Assembly (NCBI GenBank): GCA_934747385.1
Contig: CAKVGK010000003.1
Coordinates: 33,101-97,100 of the forward strand
Source: an uncultured Clostridia bacterium
GTDB lineage: Bacteria; Bacillota; Clostridia; Christensenellales; UBA1242
Direction of reading: 5' to 3'
Length of the DNA: 64,000 bases
The notes below the pieces were generated by a model. That model saw only the letters and a program-made list of their open reading frames with translations. It ran no database searches and was not told the DNA's origin. Positions 1-7,827 of the stretch are shown piece by piece; positions within the stretch are counted from its first letter, which is position 1; the number at the start of each line of letters is the position of its first letter. Both the position numbers and the translations under genes were made by a program.

Positions 1-834
1 TTGACACTTAGAAATTTCCATATTTCCACAAGCATACCCAACTAGACATCCAACAGCAACAGTCGTTTGCCAGCATGACGAGTATTTTTTATCATTTTCA
101 TGTGAATATAGTTCAATATTAACATTTTCCAAAGTTAAATTACTAATATTAGCACCATTTAACATTCCAAAGAAACCAGCACCATTCTTTTCTTCATTTT
201 CTGGGAAAATTACCGAATCATATTGAGATTCATTTTCTCTTTTAATTAAAATATTAGAAACTTTATGCCCTTTTCCGTCAAAATCACCTTTAAAATATGA
301 CTCATTGTCACACCCAATAGGAACCCAAACTTCACCTGAAAGGTTAATATCCTTTGTCAATGAAATGGTTTGCCCCTCGTATGAGTTACCATTGTTAACA
401 TTATTTCTAAAATTTACTAGCCCTGTTTTGTCGCTTATGGTTATTGTTCCGTTTGTGGCAGCATAGGTTGCAACTGAAACTTTATTTATGGTTTTGTCCA
501 TGGCTGAAAAATAATGTGTTTGATTATTTAATATGTAGTCAAACATAACTTCATTTGAGGTTATTTTAATTAAACCACTTAATTCTCCTTTATTGCCGCT
601 GCCGGAGATTTTTATCTTTTGGCTGAGTTTGTCTATTGTGTTGTCTTCTTTTGTTATGCTATCTGTCAATTCAAACTTAACAACACCTGCTGTGGTTCGC
701 AATATCGCTATGTTGTTTGGTGTTAGGTTGAGGATTAAACCTAGGGTTGTTAGCCCTGCCAATGCAAAACAAAAAATTAGTAAGAGTATGCTTACTGTTT
801 TTTTGTATCTTAATATCTTATTCGCCCCTAACAT
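1..834 (-). CDS. GLUG-motif-like surface protein, 3'-truncated by window edge
   Basis: The minus frame is open from an ATG at 834 to base 1, 278 codons with no stop, so the C-terminus lies outside the window. Residues about 8-32 form a hydrophobic segment after a basic stretch (ILRYKKTVS), a signal peptide or anchor. Beyond residue 130 the pattern of 'fr..vnnG.sYeGqti.Lt.DInLsg..wvPIG' followed by 'F.GdFDGkGHkVsNi' and 'GaGFFGmLNGAnIsNLtLenvni' is typical of GLUG-type repeats in secreted proteins of gut bacteria. An AAGG lies about 13 bases before the ATG, a weak ribosome site. It follows dut at a gap of 74 bases and may be co-transcribed with it. The ligand is unknown. The family assignment is by pattern only. 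Confidence 0.7.
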   Translation of the reverse strand, partial: MLGANKILRYKKTVSILLLIFCFALAGLTTLGLILNLTPNNIAILRTTAGVVKFELTDSITKEDNTIDKLSQKIKISGSGNKGELSGLIKITSNEVMFDYILNNQTHYFSAMDKTINKVSVATYAATNGTITISDKTGLVNFRNNVNNGNSYEGQTISLTKDINLSGEVWVPIGCDNESYFKGDFDGKGHKVSNILIKRENESQYDSVIFPENEEKNGAGFFGMLNGANISNLTLENVNIELYSHENDKKYSSCWQTTVAVGCLVGYACGNMEISKCQ

Positions 835-908
835 TAATGTTAGTATACCTTAATTTTAAAAAAGTTGTCAAATAATTTGGATTGATTATTGAACATCAAT
901 AAGTGAAA

Positions 909-1340
909 CTAATTTTTGCCGGTTGAGCCAATGCCGCCGCGGTCAACAGCGTCCAGATGGTCAACTGTAACAATTTCATGTGCTGGTTGGTGAGCAATAA
1001 TCCTGAATTGGCAAATGCGGTCATTTTTATGAATAACAGTATCGCGCATTGCAAGGGCTGGGAACATCCATTGATCGTTATCTCCACAATAACTTTCATC
1101 TATAATGCCCAGACTGTTGGCTTGAAGAATGCCAAAATTTTTAAAAGTGCTGCTGCGAGGAGCAACCAACGCTTCGTAGCCAGCTGGCAATTTAATGCCA
1201 ACGCCAAGTTTGATAAGTTTAAATTCCCCTGCTTTAAGTTCCACTTCTTCAGCGGCGCGCAAGTCATACCAATCGCTTTTGTTTTCAATGAATTTTATTG
1301 GTTCAACGTCTGTGAAATATTTTACTTTAATTTGCAACAT
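909..1340 (-). CDS. dut: dUTP diphosphatase
   Basis: Cytoplasmic trimeric dUTPase hydrolysing dUTP to dUMP and PPi, keeping uracil out of DNA and feeding dTMP synthesis. All five family motifs are visible in 143 residues: DLRAAEE (26-32), [10 protein letters not shown] (61-70), [10 protein letters not shown] (78-87, Tyr84 stacking on the base), DRICQFRI (107-114) and the glycine-rich C-terminal RGGIGSTG (134-141). Length matches the family. A good ribosome site (AAGGAAGGG) precedes the ATG. The partial surface gene lies 74 bases downstream on the same strand. Confidence 0.96.
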   Translation of the reverse strand: MLQIKVKYFTDVEPIKFIENKSDWYDLRAAEEVELKAGEFKLIKLGVGIKLPAGYEALVAPRSSTFKNFGILQANSLGIIDESYCGDNDQWMFPALAMRDTVIHKNDRICQFRIIAHQPAHEIVTVDHLDAVDRGGIGSTGKN

Positions 1341-1363
1341 AATCCCTTCCTTTTATTACAAAC

Positions 1364-1392
1364 AATATAACATAAACCAACAAAAAACACAA
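1364..1392 (-). promoter_or_regulatory. sigma-A promoter of dut
   Basis: Minus strand -35 TTGTGT (1392-1387), 17-base spacer, -10 TATATT (1369-1364), about 24 bases before the dut ATG. Confidence 0.65.
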
Positions 1393-1465
1393 ATAAATTG
1401 CAACATCCAAAAGTTGCTTCTGCAAACATTTAAGTTTAAAGCCCTTGTTATTTTAAAGGCTGGTA

Positions 1466-1493
1466 TTGACAAAAAATGAATTTTTGATATAAT
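1466..1493 (+). promoter_or_regulatory. Consensus promoter overlapping an upstream ATG
   Basis: TTGACA (1466-1471), 16-base spacer, TATAAT (1488-1493). The -10 box overlaps the ATG at 1492. Transcription should start at about 1500, on the second ATG (1501), with no ribosome site between: a predicted leaderless mRNA. Confidence 0.75.
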
Positions 1494-1500
1494 GTTCGCG

Positions 1501-3012
1501 ATGAATAACAGTGAAAGATTTTATTATGAAACAGATTTTGGCATTAAATTGCTATATTGTTTTTTAAAAGCCGACTCACAAAACCACAACTACCAAGCAA
1601 GAAAAATGATTGAAAACATTGAAGCTTGCAAAATTGACATAGACTCAATGAGGTTTTCTTTTGAAACTTTGGTTGCGCTTACAAGTTTGGCACTGAATAA
1701 AGAAAAGATTGAGCAGCAAGCACATATTGACTGGAACAATTACAAAGCAGAAATGGTTTCTACTTTTGAAAATTTTAGCAAAAGATATTCAAAAATTCCT
1801 TATTTTAAAGAATGGCTTCAAGTTAGTGATTGTGCCACAAAATACGTTAATGAAAATGCCCAATTTTGGATTAAAAAAGTGCGAAATGCATTCTTGCATG
1901 GGCAATTTGAGATAGACTACGACAATTTAAAAAAATATACTGTTAAAATATGCCAAAGCACACCAACAAAAATTGACGCAAAAATCAACATTTTTGAGCC
2001 AGGTTTAACAGAATTCGTTGAGGACAATTTTAGAAACATTTACAATCAAGGTTACGGAATTAAAGATAGTTATAATTTTATGCGTTACCCTGATTTTGAC
2101 ATAACAAACGAAAAAACATTGGAAGAATATGTGAGCAAAATTTCAATGAATCAATATAAAATTGATTTTGATAAATACACCTATGACGGCATGACTTTAA
2201 ATTCTGCAGACGGCAAAAAGATAAAGCCAAAAATTGAAACCTCACAAATTGTTGAAGACTCCAATCCAAATGTAAATATGCCTGAGTTTTTAGTTGCAAA
2301 CGGAGGCTCGATGAGTTTAAGTCCAGAAAAAGCCAAACTGCTTGCAAAGTTAATTCACAAAAACGCAGGTTATATTTATCATTCCAACAAAAAAAGACTT
2401 ATTGTTCATAAATATTTTTCAAATTACACATTCACTTATGAAACAATGAATTCTATTTTGCATGAACTTGTTAATGCTTTCAATTACGTTTACTTCACTT
2501 CATTGCCCAACCATAAAAAACAACACAATTTTAATAGAACTTTCCAAATTTTGGATTTTTGCAAAGACAATTTAAAGCCAACTATGACACTTTTACAACT
2601 TTACAGATTGCAATATAGGTTACAATGCAAAAATTTCCCACCTGTTGACTTTTCAAATTTGAATTGCGAAAGATTATTTGGCTCAACCACTCCTGAATTA
2701 ATTGACGCGAGAATTGAAAAGATTATGAAAAACAATCCAGACTTGACAAAAAAACAGGCCACCAACAAAGCATATTTGGAAATTTTGCGCGATTCACTTG
2801 CTCATGGCAATGTTGAATATCAAAGATTGGTTTCAGATGATTTGGACATAATTGAAGGCAGATTCACCTTTACAGATTCTTGGACGGACAAAGCTGGCAA
2901 CCACACAGAAACAAAAATCATATCAAATGTTGGTTCGTTGGAATATTTGTTTACTGAAATTGACAAGGATCTTGACTTTTTGCCATACAAAGATATGGAA
3001 GATGAAATTTAA
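1501..3012 (+). CDS. Unknown protein with two HEPN-like Rx4H motifs
   Basis: 503 residues, soluble, no signal peptide. I do not recognise a named family. Two segments carry R-polar-x3-H motifs like those of HEPN ribonucleases: RNAFLHG at about residue 128 and RDSLAHG at about 430, each in a helical context and each followed by G(Q/N)(F/V)E, which suggests an internal duplication. The middle (about 165-300) is lysine- and asparagine-rich. The ATG at 1501 is preferred over 1492 because the -10 box covers the latter. The gene stands alone between dut and the ribosomal-protein block and shares a bidirectional terminator with rplA. If the HEPN reading holds, an RNA-cleaving defence or toxin role is possible, but no antitoxin-like neighbour is present. 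Composition resembles the surroundings. Confidence 0.75.
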   Translation: MNNSERFYYETDFGIKLLYCFLKADSQNHNYQARKMIENIEACKIDIDSMRFSFETLVALTSLALNKEKIEQQAHIDWNNYKAEMVSTFENFSKRYSKIPYFKEWLQVSDCATKYVNENAQFWIKKVRNAFLHGQFEIDYDNLKKYTVKICQSTPTKIDAKINIFEPGLTEFVEDNFRNIYNQGYGIKDSYNFMRYPDFDITNEKTLEEYVSKISMNQYKIDFDKYTYDGMTLNSADGKKIKPKIETSQIVEDSNPNVNMPEFLVANGGSMSLSPEKAKLLAKLIHKNAGYIYHSNKKRLIVHKYFSNYTFTYETMNSILHELVNAFNYVYFTSLPNHKKQHNFNRTFQILDFCKDNLKPTMTLLQLYRLQYRLQCKNFPPVDFSNLNCERLFGSTTPELIDARIEKIMKNNPDLTKKQATNKAYLEILRDSLAHGNVEYQRLVSDDLDIIEGRFTFTDSWTDKAGNHTETKIISNVGSLEYLFTEIDKDLDFLPYKDMEDEI

Positions 3013-3103
3013 CGTTTTTTTATAAATATTTTATTTTTAATAAAGCAATCAACAAAAAATTGTTACTTAACATGCTTTATTTCAATAACAAATGAAGACA
3101 CTA

Positions 3104-3132
3104 AAAAAAGACTAGTTGAACTAGTCTTTTTT
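3104..3132. terminator. Bidirectional terminator
   Basis: A 14-bp perfect stem (AAAAAAGACTAGTT and its complement) around a single G, between convergent genes. It supplies a U-tract on both strands, ending the HEPN-like gene and rplA. Confidence 0.93.
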
Positions 3133-3146
3133 GTTAACATGTTAAA

Positions 3147-3833
3147 TTATTTAACGTCGTAACTTAATTTAACGCTTGGGCCCATTGTTGTTGCAACATA
3201 AACTGATTTTAAGTAAACACCTTTTGCTGCAGCTGGTTTTGCTTTAATAATAGCGTCCATAACTGTTGTTAAGTTGTTGAACAATTTTTCAGCACCAAAG
3301 CTTACTTTACCAATACGAACGTGAACAATGTTTTGTTTGTCAAGACGATATTCAACCTTACCGGCTTTAACGTCGTTAATAGCTTTAGTAACGTCCATAG
3401 TAACAGTGCCGCTCTTTGGGTTTGGCATTAAGCCTTTAGGTCCAAGAATACGAGCACAACGACCGATTGCACCCATCATGTCTGGTGTGGTGATGCAGAC
3501 ATCGAAGTCCAACCAACCGCCCATGATTTTAGCAATAACGTCATCGTCGCCAACGATATCAGCGCCAGCTTTGCGAGCTTCTTCTGCCTTATCGCCACGA
3601 GTGATAACCAAAACGCGAACAGTTTTACCTGTACCTTCTGGCAAAACGCAAACGCCACGAACTTGTTGGTCTGCGTTACGGCCATCAACGCCAAGTTTAA
3701 CGTGAAGTTCAACAGTTTCGTCAAATTTTGCTTTGCTTGTTGAAACAACAACGTCCATAGCTTCTCTTGGAGCGTATGCCTTTGATTTGTCTATGAGTTT
3801 AAGAGCTTCTTGATAATTCTTACTTGTTGCCAT
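3147..3833 (-). CDS. rplA: Ribosomal protein uL1
   Basis: 228 residues, the usual length. uL1 forms the mobile L1 stalk of the 50S subunit, binds 23S rRNA at the E site and in many bacteria represses its own operon by binding the mRNA leader. The conserved block around [15 protein letters not shown] and the C-terminal [16 protein letters not shown] are clear. Its ATG lies inside the end of rplK (14-base overlap), so the two are probably translationally coupled. A terminator follows immediately, so rplJ and rplL, the usual next genes, are not in this transcript. Confidence 0.98.
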   Translation of the reverse strand: MATSKNYQEALKLIDKSKAYAPREAMDVVVSTSKAKFDETVELHVKLGVDGRNADQQVRGVCVLPEGTGKTVRVLVITRGDKAEEARKAGADIVGDDDVIAKIMGGWLDFDVCITTPDMMGAIGRCARILGPKGLMPNPKSGTVTMDVTKAINDVKAGKVEYRLDKQNIVHVRIGKVSFGAEKLFNNLTTVMDAIIKAKPAAAKGVYLKSVYVATTMGPSVKLSYDVK

Positions 3834-4260
3834 TCCAGCCCTCCACTACTACGCCCATGCTGCGGCAAGAACCTGCAATCATGCTCATTGCTGCTTCAAT
3901 GCTTGCTGCATTAAGGTCGCTCATTTTTGTTTCTGCGATTTTCTTAAGTTGTTCGACTGTGATTTTACCAACTTTGTTTTTAGGGGCTTTATCGCTACCC
4001 TTTTCAATGCCAGCTTCCTTCAAAATAAGGTCAGCTGCTGGTGGTTGTTTAAGCACGAATGTGAAACTTCTATCTTCGTAGATAGTGATTACACATGGAA
4101 CTGTAAAGCCAACCATTGATTGTGTTTTGTCGTTAAATTCTTTAACGAAACCTGCAATGTTAATGCCATGAGGACCAAGCACTGAACCAACTGGTGGTGC
4201 TGGAGTAGCTTTTGTTGCAGGAAGTTGAATGTTAACAACTGCTTTAACTTTTTTTGCCAT
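3820..4260 (-). CDS. rplK: Ribosomal protein uL11
   Basis: 146 residues. uL11 binds the 23S GTPase-associated centre and is needed for elongation-factor and stringent-factor action. Family signs: N-terminal KVKLQLPA-type start ([18 protein letters not shown]), [15 protein letters not shown], and the C-terminal [12 protein letters not shown] block. Ribosome site AGGAGAAAA. A structured 100-base leader separates it from nusG. It overlaps rplA by 14 bases. Confidence 0.98.
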   Translation of the reverse strand: MAKKVKAVVNIQLPATKATPAPPVGSVLGPHGINIAGFVKEFNDKTQSMVGFTVPCVITIYEDRSFTFVLKQPPAADLILKEAGIEKGSDKAPKNKVGKITVEQLKKIAETKMSDLNAASIEAAMSMIAGSCRSMGVVVEGWNGNK

Positions 4261-4360
4261 CTCTATTTTCTCCTTTTTTAATATGTGGCGTGGTTAATGA
4301 GGCCGACCACCTCTCCCACGAAAGTTTCCCTCTCTTTAAGGCGGATGAGTTTCCTATAAA
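4261..4360 (-). promoter_or_regulatory. Structured nusG-rplK intergenic leader
   Basis: On the minus strand this gap contains GTGGGAGAGGTGGTCGGC followed by TAACCACGCCAC, allowing a GTGGT/ACCAC stem just ahead of the rplK ribosome site. In bacteria with an L1-regulated L11-L1 operon the target sits here, so an L1-binding leader is plausible. It was not confirmed by alignment. Confidence 0.4.
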
Positions 4361-4921
4361 TTAATTGTTGCTTACTCTAACTTGACCGAAAGACAACTCA
4401 ACGTCACTTTCACGGCCAAACATTTCAACGCTAGCGGTCAATTTTTGATTTTCTTTGTCCACAGCCTTAACAACGCCAACAAAGTTTGCAAGTGAGCCTT
4501 CAAGAATTTCAATCATATCGCCAACTTTAACGTCCAAATCCATTTTTGCTTCGTGCATATTTGCACCGTCAACACCCATGCGCCTTGCTTCTTCGTCTGT
4601 GATTGGAATTGGTCTGCCCTTTGGTCCAACGAAACCAGTAATATACTGAGTTCTTGTAACAGCGTGCCAAATGTCGTCGCCATATTTCATTCTAACCAAC
4701 ATATAGCCTGGCATAGTCTTTTTAGGAACAAGCACTTTTTTGCCACGTTTTTCAACAAGTTCGTCTTCCATAGGAATGATTATTTGGAAAATGCGGTCTT
4801 GCAAGTCATACTTTTCAACAGTAATTTCCAAATTTTGTTTAGCAACATTTTCGTAACCAGAAAACACGTGAAGCACGTACCATTTAGGTTCAATATCTTT
4901 GTTATTATCTACAATTGCCAT
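4361..4921 (-). CDS. nusG: Transcription termination/antitermination factor NusG
   Basis: 186 residues. The NGN domain (WYVLHVFSGYENVAKQNLE, about 14-32) contacts RNA polymerase across the cleft, and a C-terminal KOW domain (VGDMIEILEGSLANFVGVV, about 131-149) contacts Rho or ribosomal S10. Both are present and the length is normal. It lies 14 bases after secE in the classic secE-nusG arrangement and precedes rplK. The start is an ATG with an AGGAGGAGTTTA ribosome site. Confidence 0.98.
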   Translation of the reverse strand: MAIVDNNKDIEPKWYVLHVFSGYENVAKQNLEITVEKYDLQDRIFQIIIPMEDELVEKRGKKVLVPKKTMPGYMLVRMKYGDDIWHAVTRTQYITGFVGPKGRPIPITDEEARRMGVDGANMHEAKMDLDVKVGDMIEILEGSLANFVGVVKAVDKENQKLTASVEMFGRESDVELSFGQVRVSNN

Positions 4922-4935
4922 AACTTAAACTCCTC

Positions 4936-5229
4936 CTAGAACAAAAGCCCAACCAGCCAAGAGCAAAGTTTGTCAAGCCCGAACAAAACAAGTGTGAACA
5001 CAATAACAACAACCAAAACCACGCCTGTTTGCTTAACAACGTCTTTAAATTTTGGCCAACTGACTTTTTTAAGTTCAGCACCAGTATCTTTCAAAGATTT
5101 TGCCAATTTGTTAGGCTTTTTGACCTTGTCTTTTTTAGGTTTTGCGTTTTTTGCCTTAACTTCCACAACCTTGCCGTTAGATTTGTTTTCTATTTCCTTT
5201 GTTTCAACCAGTTTTTTATCTTCAACCAT
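4936..5229 (-). CDS. secE: Preprotein translocase subunit SecE
   Basis: 97 residues. One C-terminal membrane helix (about 68-95: GVVLVVVIVFTLVLFGLDKL) preceded by the amphipathic ELKKVSWPKFKDVVKQT segment diagnostic of SecE, which clamps SecY in the SecYEG channel. The first 45 residues are a Lys-rich extension, longer than in minimal SecE. The ribosome site (GGAGAG) overlaps the stop codon of rpmG. Confidence 0.97.
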   Translation of the reverse strand: MVEDKKLVETKEIENKSNGKVVEVKAKNAKPKKDKVKKPNKLAKSLKDTGAELKKVSWPKFKDVVKQTGVVLVVVIVFTLVLFGLDKLCSWLVGLLF

Positions 5230-5237
5230 AATCTCTC

Positions 5238-5408
5238 CTATTTTGTTTCTTTATGAGTGGTTTCTTTTTTGCAATTTGGGCAGAATTTTTTAAGTTCTAA
5301 TCTGTCTGGGTCGTTTGCTTTGTTTTTGGTAGTGTTGTAGTTACGATTTTTGCATTCTGTGCACTCCAAAATTATTTTTTCTCTTTTGCTTTTTGCTTTC
5401 TTTGCCAT
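5238..5408 (-). CDS. rpmG: Ribosomal protein bL33
   Basis: 56-residue gene read directly from the sequence. It begins [19 protein letters not shown] and ends [17 protein letters not shown]. The paired Cys motifs CTEC and CPNC mark the zinc-binding (C+) form of bL33. It is the first gene of rpmG-secE-nusG-rplK-rplA. Ribosome site AAAGGAGAACA before the ATG. It has a consensus promoter about 220 bases upstream. Confidence 0.96.
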   Translation of the reverse strand: MAKKAKSKREKIILECTECKNRNYNTTKNKANDPDRLELKKFCPNCKKETTHKETK

Positions 5409-5629
5409 ATTGTTCTCCTTTTTTTAATTTAATACCCATTAACTGGTATAATTCCACATTAAATTTGGTGTTGTTTTAACCTATTCAAAAATTAAAACTG
5501 AAATTTTTAACAAAAGTTTGTTTATATTTTTGTGTTCAAGACCTAAAACAATTATTTCTCAACTGTTTTAAGTAAAACTTAAACGCCAAAAATGCATTCG
5601 TTAAAAAAACACCTGCTTGGTGTAATCAT

Positions 5630-5658
5630 ATATTAACACAATCACACAACCTTGTCAA
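5630..5658 (-). promoter_or_regulatory. Consensus promoter of rpmG-secE-nusG-rplKA
   Basis: TTGACA (5658-5653), 17-base spacer, TAATAT (5635-5630) on the minus strand. The transcript would begin just before the hairpin ACACC-AAGCA-GGTGT followed by seven T (about 5622-5602). Confidence 0.85.
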
Positions 5659-5774
5659 CACAAAAATGAAACTTTTTTTTAAAATTTAAACCTTTTTAGA
5701 AGAAAAATGTTTTCCAAAACGCATATACAATTGACACTATAAATCAGTGCCATAACAACATAGCGCATTCAAAA

Positions 5775-5808
5775 CAAAAAAACCACCAAGAAAATGGTGG
5801 CTGTTTTT
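5775..5808 (-). terminator. Terminator of the 189-residue membrane protein gene
   Basis: GCCACC-ATTTTCTT-GGTGGT stem followed by a T-rich run on the minus strand, directly after the stop codon. Confidence 0.85.
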
Positions 5809-5810
5809 AA

Positions 5811-6380
5811 TTATTCTTCTTCAATTTCTGTGTTTTGAGTTGCTGCTGGTTCTTCAATCTCAATTGTCTGTTCTTCCAAATCTTCATCTAAGGTTTCAAG
5901 CTCATTCTTTTTTGGTTTATCAGCCAAACTTCCGTTTGAAAGTTCTTTTGGTTGACGTTCTTTCTTTTGAACCTTTTTGTTGCCCAACATAACTTCAACA
6001 AAACCAACTTTTGTGCCATTGATTTCGCAAACAAGGCGGAAAATTGCATAAGCCAAAAACAAGAAGGCCAAAGCAGCAATAACGTTTTGATAAGTATGCA
6101 TACCTTTGTAAAGGTCATAAGTTGGAATGCCAAATTCAAGTGCAAAATAAATCACACTTTCAAGCACCAAGAAAGCAATTGTAATAACAAATAAATCCAT
6201 CATTCTTTTTTTGGTTTCCTTATCTGTTAAAACAACAATCATTAGTAAGGCTGTTATTGCAAAATAAGCAACAAAGTTAATGCCAACCCCACTGAAGAAG
6301 TTAAGCAGAGTGTTCCATGCCAAACTTATGGCACAAGCAACAAAAACCAAAACGAAAGATAATTTTAAATTTTTAGACAT
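5811..6380 (-). CDS. Four-helix membrane protein, acidic C-terminal tail
   Basis: 189 residues with four predicted membrane helices (about 7-25, 32-50, 62-82 and 99-118), then a cytoplasmic-looking tail rich in Lys, then in Glu (ends NTEIEEE). No family recognised. Ribosome site AGAGG precedes the ATG. It is a single-gene unit between its own terminator and a divergent promoter region. Function unknown. Confidence 0.8.
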   Translation of the reverse strand: MSKNLKLSFVLVFVACAISLAWNTLLNFFSGVGINFVAYFAITALLMIVVLTDKETKKRMMDLFVITIAFLVLESVIYFALEFGIPTYDLYKGMHTYQNVIAALAFLFLAYAIFRLVCEINGTKVGFVEVMLGNKKVQKKERQPKELSNGSLADKPKKNELETLDEDLEEQTIEIEEPAATQNTEIEEE

Positions 6381-6567
6381 AATTTAACCTCTTTATTTCA
6401 TTATAAGTCATTTTTCAATATTTGGCAAACAAAAAATCAAATGTTTCAAGTTTAATGTAATAATTTTGTCAGTTTAAAGGGATTTTAAATCAAAATTTTC
6501 AAAAAATGGCAGGTTTTTGCAAAAAATACCAAGTTTGGTGATATTTTGCTTAAAAAAAGAGGTTTAT

Positions 6568-6735
6568 ATGGAAGAAGATTTGCAATTAGCTTTAAAAAAA
6601 ATTGCCGACCTTGAAAGAAAAATTGAAAAATATTTTGAAATCTTGCAAGTAACAAACGAGTTGGATTTTATTTTGAAAGGTGGCTATTATTTAACCGCAG
6701 AGTTAGACAAAATCATTTCAGGCGAATACGAATAA
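6568..6735 (+). CDS. Small coiled-coil protein upstream of tail-fibre-like gene
   Basis: 55 residues starting MEEDLQLALKKIADLERKIE. This ATG is chosen over 6517 because an AGAGG ribosome site lies five bases upstream. The N-terminal half has a heptad pattern suggesting a short coiled coil. It is followed 15 bases later by the tail-fibre/LRR gene with its own ribosome site, so the two form an operon. Phage structural loci often hold such small helical proteins beside fibre genes, but no other phage gene is near. Confidence 0.7.
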   Translation: MEEDLQLALKKIADLERKIEKYFEILQVTNELDFILKGGYYLTAELDKIISGEYE

Positions 6736-6750
6736 ATTTAAGGAGAAAAT

Positions 6751-7827
6751 ATGACAAGTATAGAACAATTAAAACAAGAATTATTAACACAAAAAGCGGT
6801 CATTGAAACAAAAGGCGGCACAGTTACTCCAGCGCACACCAACCCAAGTCCGGCTGAAATTACTGCAGGAATAAACTCCATTCCAGTTTTGGACATGAGC
6901 AACGCAACCGCCACCGAAGAAGACGTTATTACAGGAAAAACCTTTTACGCTGTGAGTGGCGAACTAAAAACTGGCAGTTTAGAAACACTTGACGCAAACA
7001 CTTTGGAAATTTATTACAACAACTATCATACCACACCAATTTCCACAAAAACAGATTATCATGTGCGCCCAGGCACGCTTAAACTGCGTGACTACTTTAT
7101 GTGTTGCAGCAACAGCACGATTGACATGTATTTTAACAGCGAACTTCAAGAGATTGGTGCTCATGCTTTTCAGCAGTGCTATAATTTTGAATTGAAAAAC
7201 TTCCAACAGGTGCAGAACTTAACCAAGATTGGTGACTATGCCCTGCATGGCGTAAAACACCTTGATTTAACCAACATTCCTGCTTCAATCACAACTATTG
7301 GGAAATATGGATTTGCTGAAACAGTTTACAACAACCCTTACATTAAAGTTCCTTCAACCGTAACAAGCGTGGACAAAAACTGCTTTGGCACAACAAGTTA
7401 CAGCAAACGTTTGCATTGTGAATATTTTGACATAAGCGAAGCCGGCATAACAAGTTTGGCAGAAGGCATGTTCCAAGGTGTTGTTACCAACACAGACTTC
7501 GTAACCCCGTCTTGGGTTACAAGCATACCAAACTGGTTCACATATTACGGCAGCGTAAAAACTTTCACAGTAACTTCAAACGTTACAATTCTCAACGGTT
7601 ACATAGTTGGCGTGCCTGAAGGCGAACCAGCAGAAAACAAGAGGTTGCAGTCTATAACCCTTGAGGGTGTAACTCCGCCAAAATTTAATGGTTTCACTTT
7701 TGGTCCAACTTACATGTTGGATGACGTTTATATCTACGTTCCAGACCAATCTGTGGAAGCATATAAAGCTGCAAAAAATTGCTCTATGTACAAGAACAAC
7801 ATTAAGCCAATGAGCGAAAAGCCATAA
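6751..7827 (+). CDS. Tail-fibre-like N-terminus fused to LRR_5-like repeats
   Basis: 358 residues, no signal peptide. Residues 1-75 (EQLKQELLTQKAVIETKGG, then ATEEDVITGKTFYAVSGELKTGSL) resemble the 'A.a.DVl.GKtf....G...tGtm' modules of phage tail-tip and fibre proteins. Residues about 110-345 carry BspA/LRR_5-like units (LQEIGAHAFQQCYNFE, LTKIGDYALHG, ITTIGKYGFAE, and a closing YVPDQSVEAYKAAKN typical of LRR_5 ends). Clear ribosome site (AAGGAGAAA). The stop abuts the stop of the convergent VanW gene with no terminator between. A receptor-binding or surface role is possible, but export without a signal peptide is unexplained. Confidence 0.8.
   Translation: MTSIEQLKQELLTQKAVIETKGGTVTPAHTNPSPAEITAGINSIPVLDMSNATATEEDVITGKTFYAVSGELKTGSLETLDANTLEIYYNNYHTTPISTKTDYHVRPGTLKLRDYFMCCSNSTIDMYFNSELQEIGAHAFQQCYNFELKNFQQVQNLTKIGDYALHGVKHLDLTNIPASITTIGKYGFAETVYNNPYIKVPSTVTSVDKNCFGTTSYSKRLHCEYFDISEAGITSLAEGMFQGVVTNTDFVTPSWVTSIPNWFTYYGSVKTFTVTSNVTILNGYIVGVPEGEPAENKRLQSITLEGVTPPKFNGFTFGPTYMLDDVYIYVPDQSVEAYKAAKNCSMYKNNIKPMSEKP

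Larger units (their letters stand above)
5409..5810. other. Long intergenic region with rpmG promoter and leader
   Basis: Contains the rpmG promoter, about 215 bases of AT-rich transcribed leader with a weak hairpin (AAAACAGTT/AATTGTTTT, around 5550-5575), and the terminator of the membrane-protein gene to the right. No tRNA-Trp or other RNA gene was found. Confidence 0.6.

Noticed and set aside
957..1479. Open plus frames across dut
   Set aside because: Antisense shadows of a fully conserved dUTPase.
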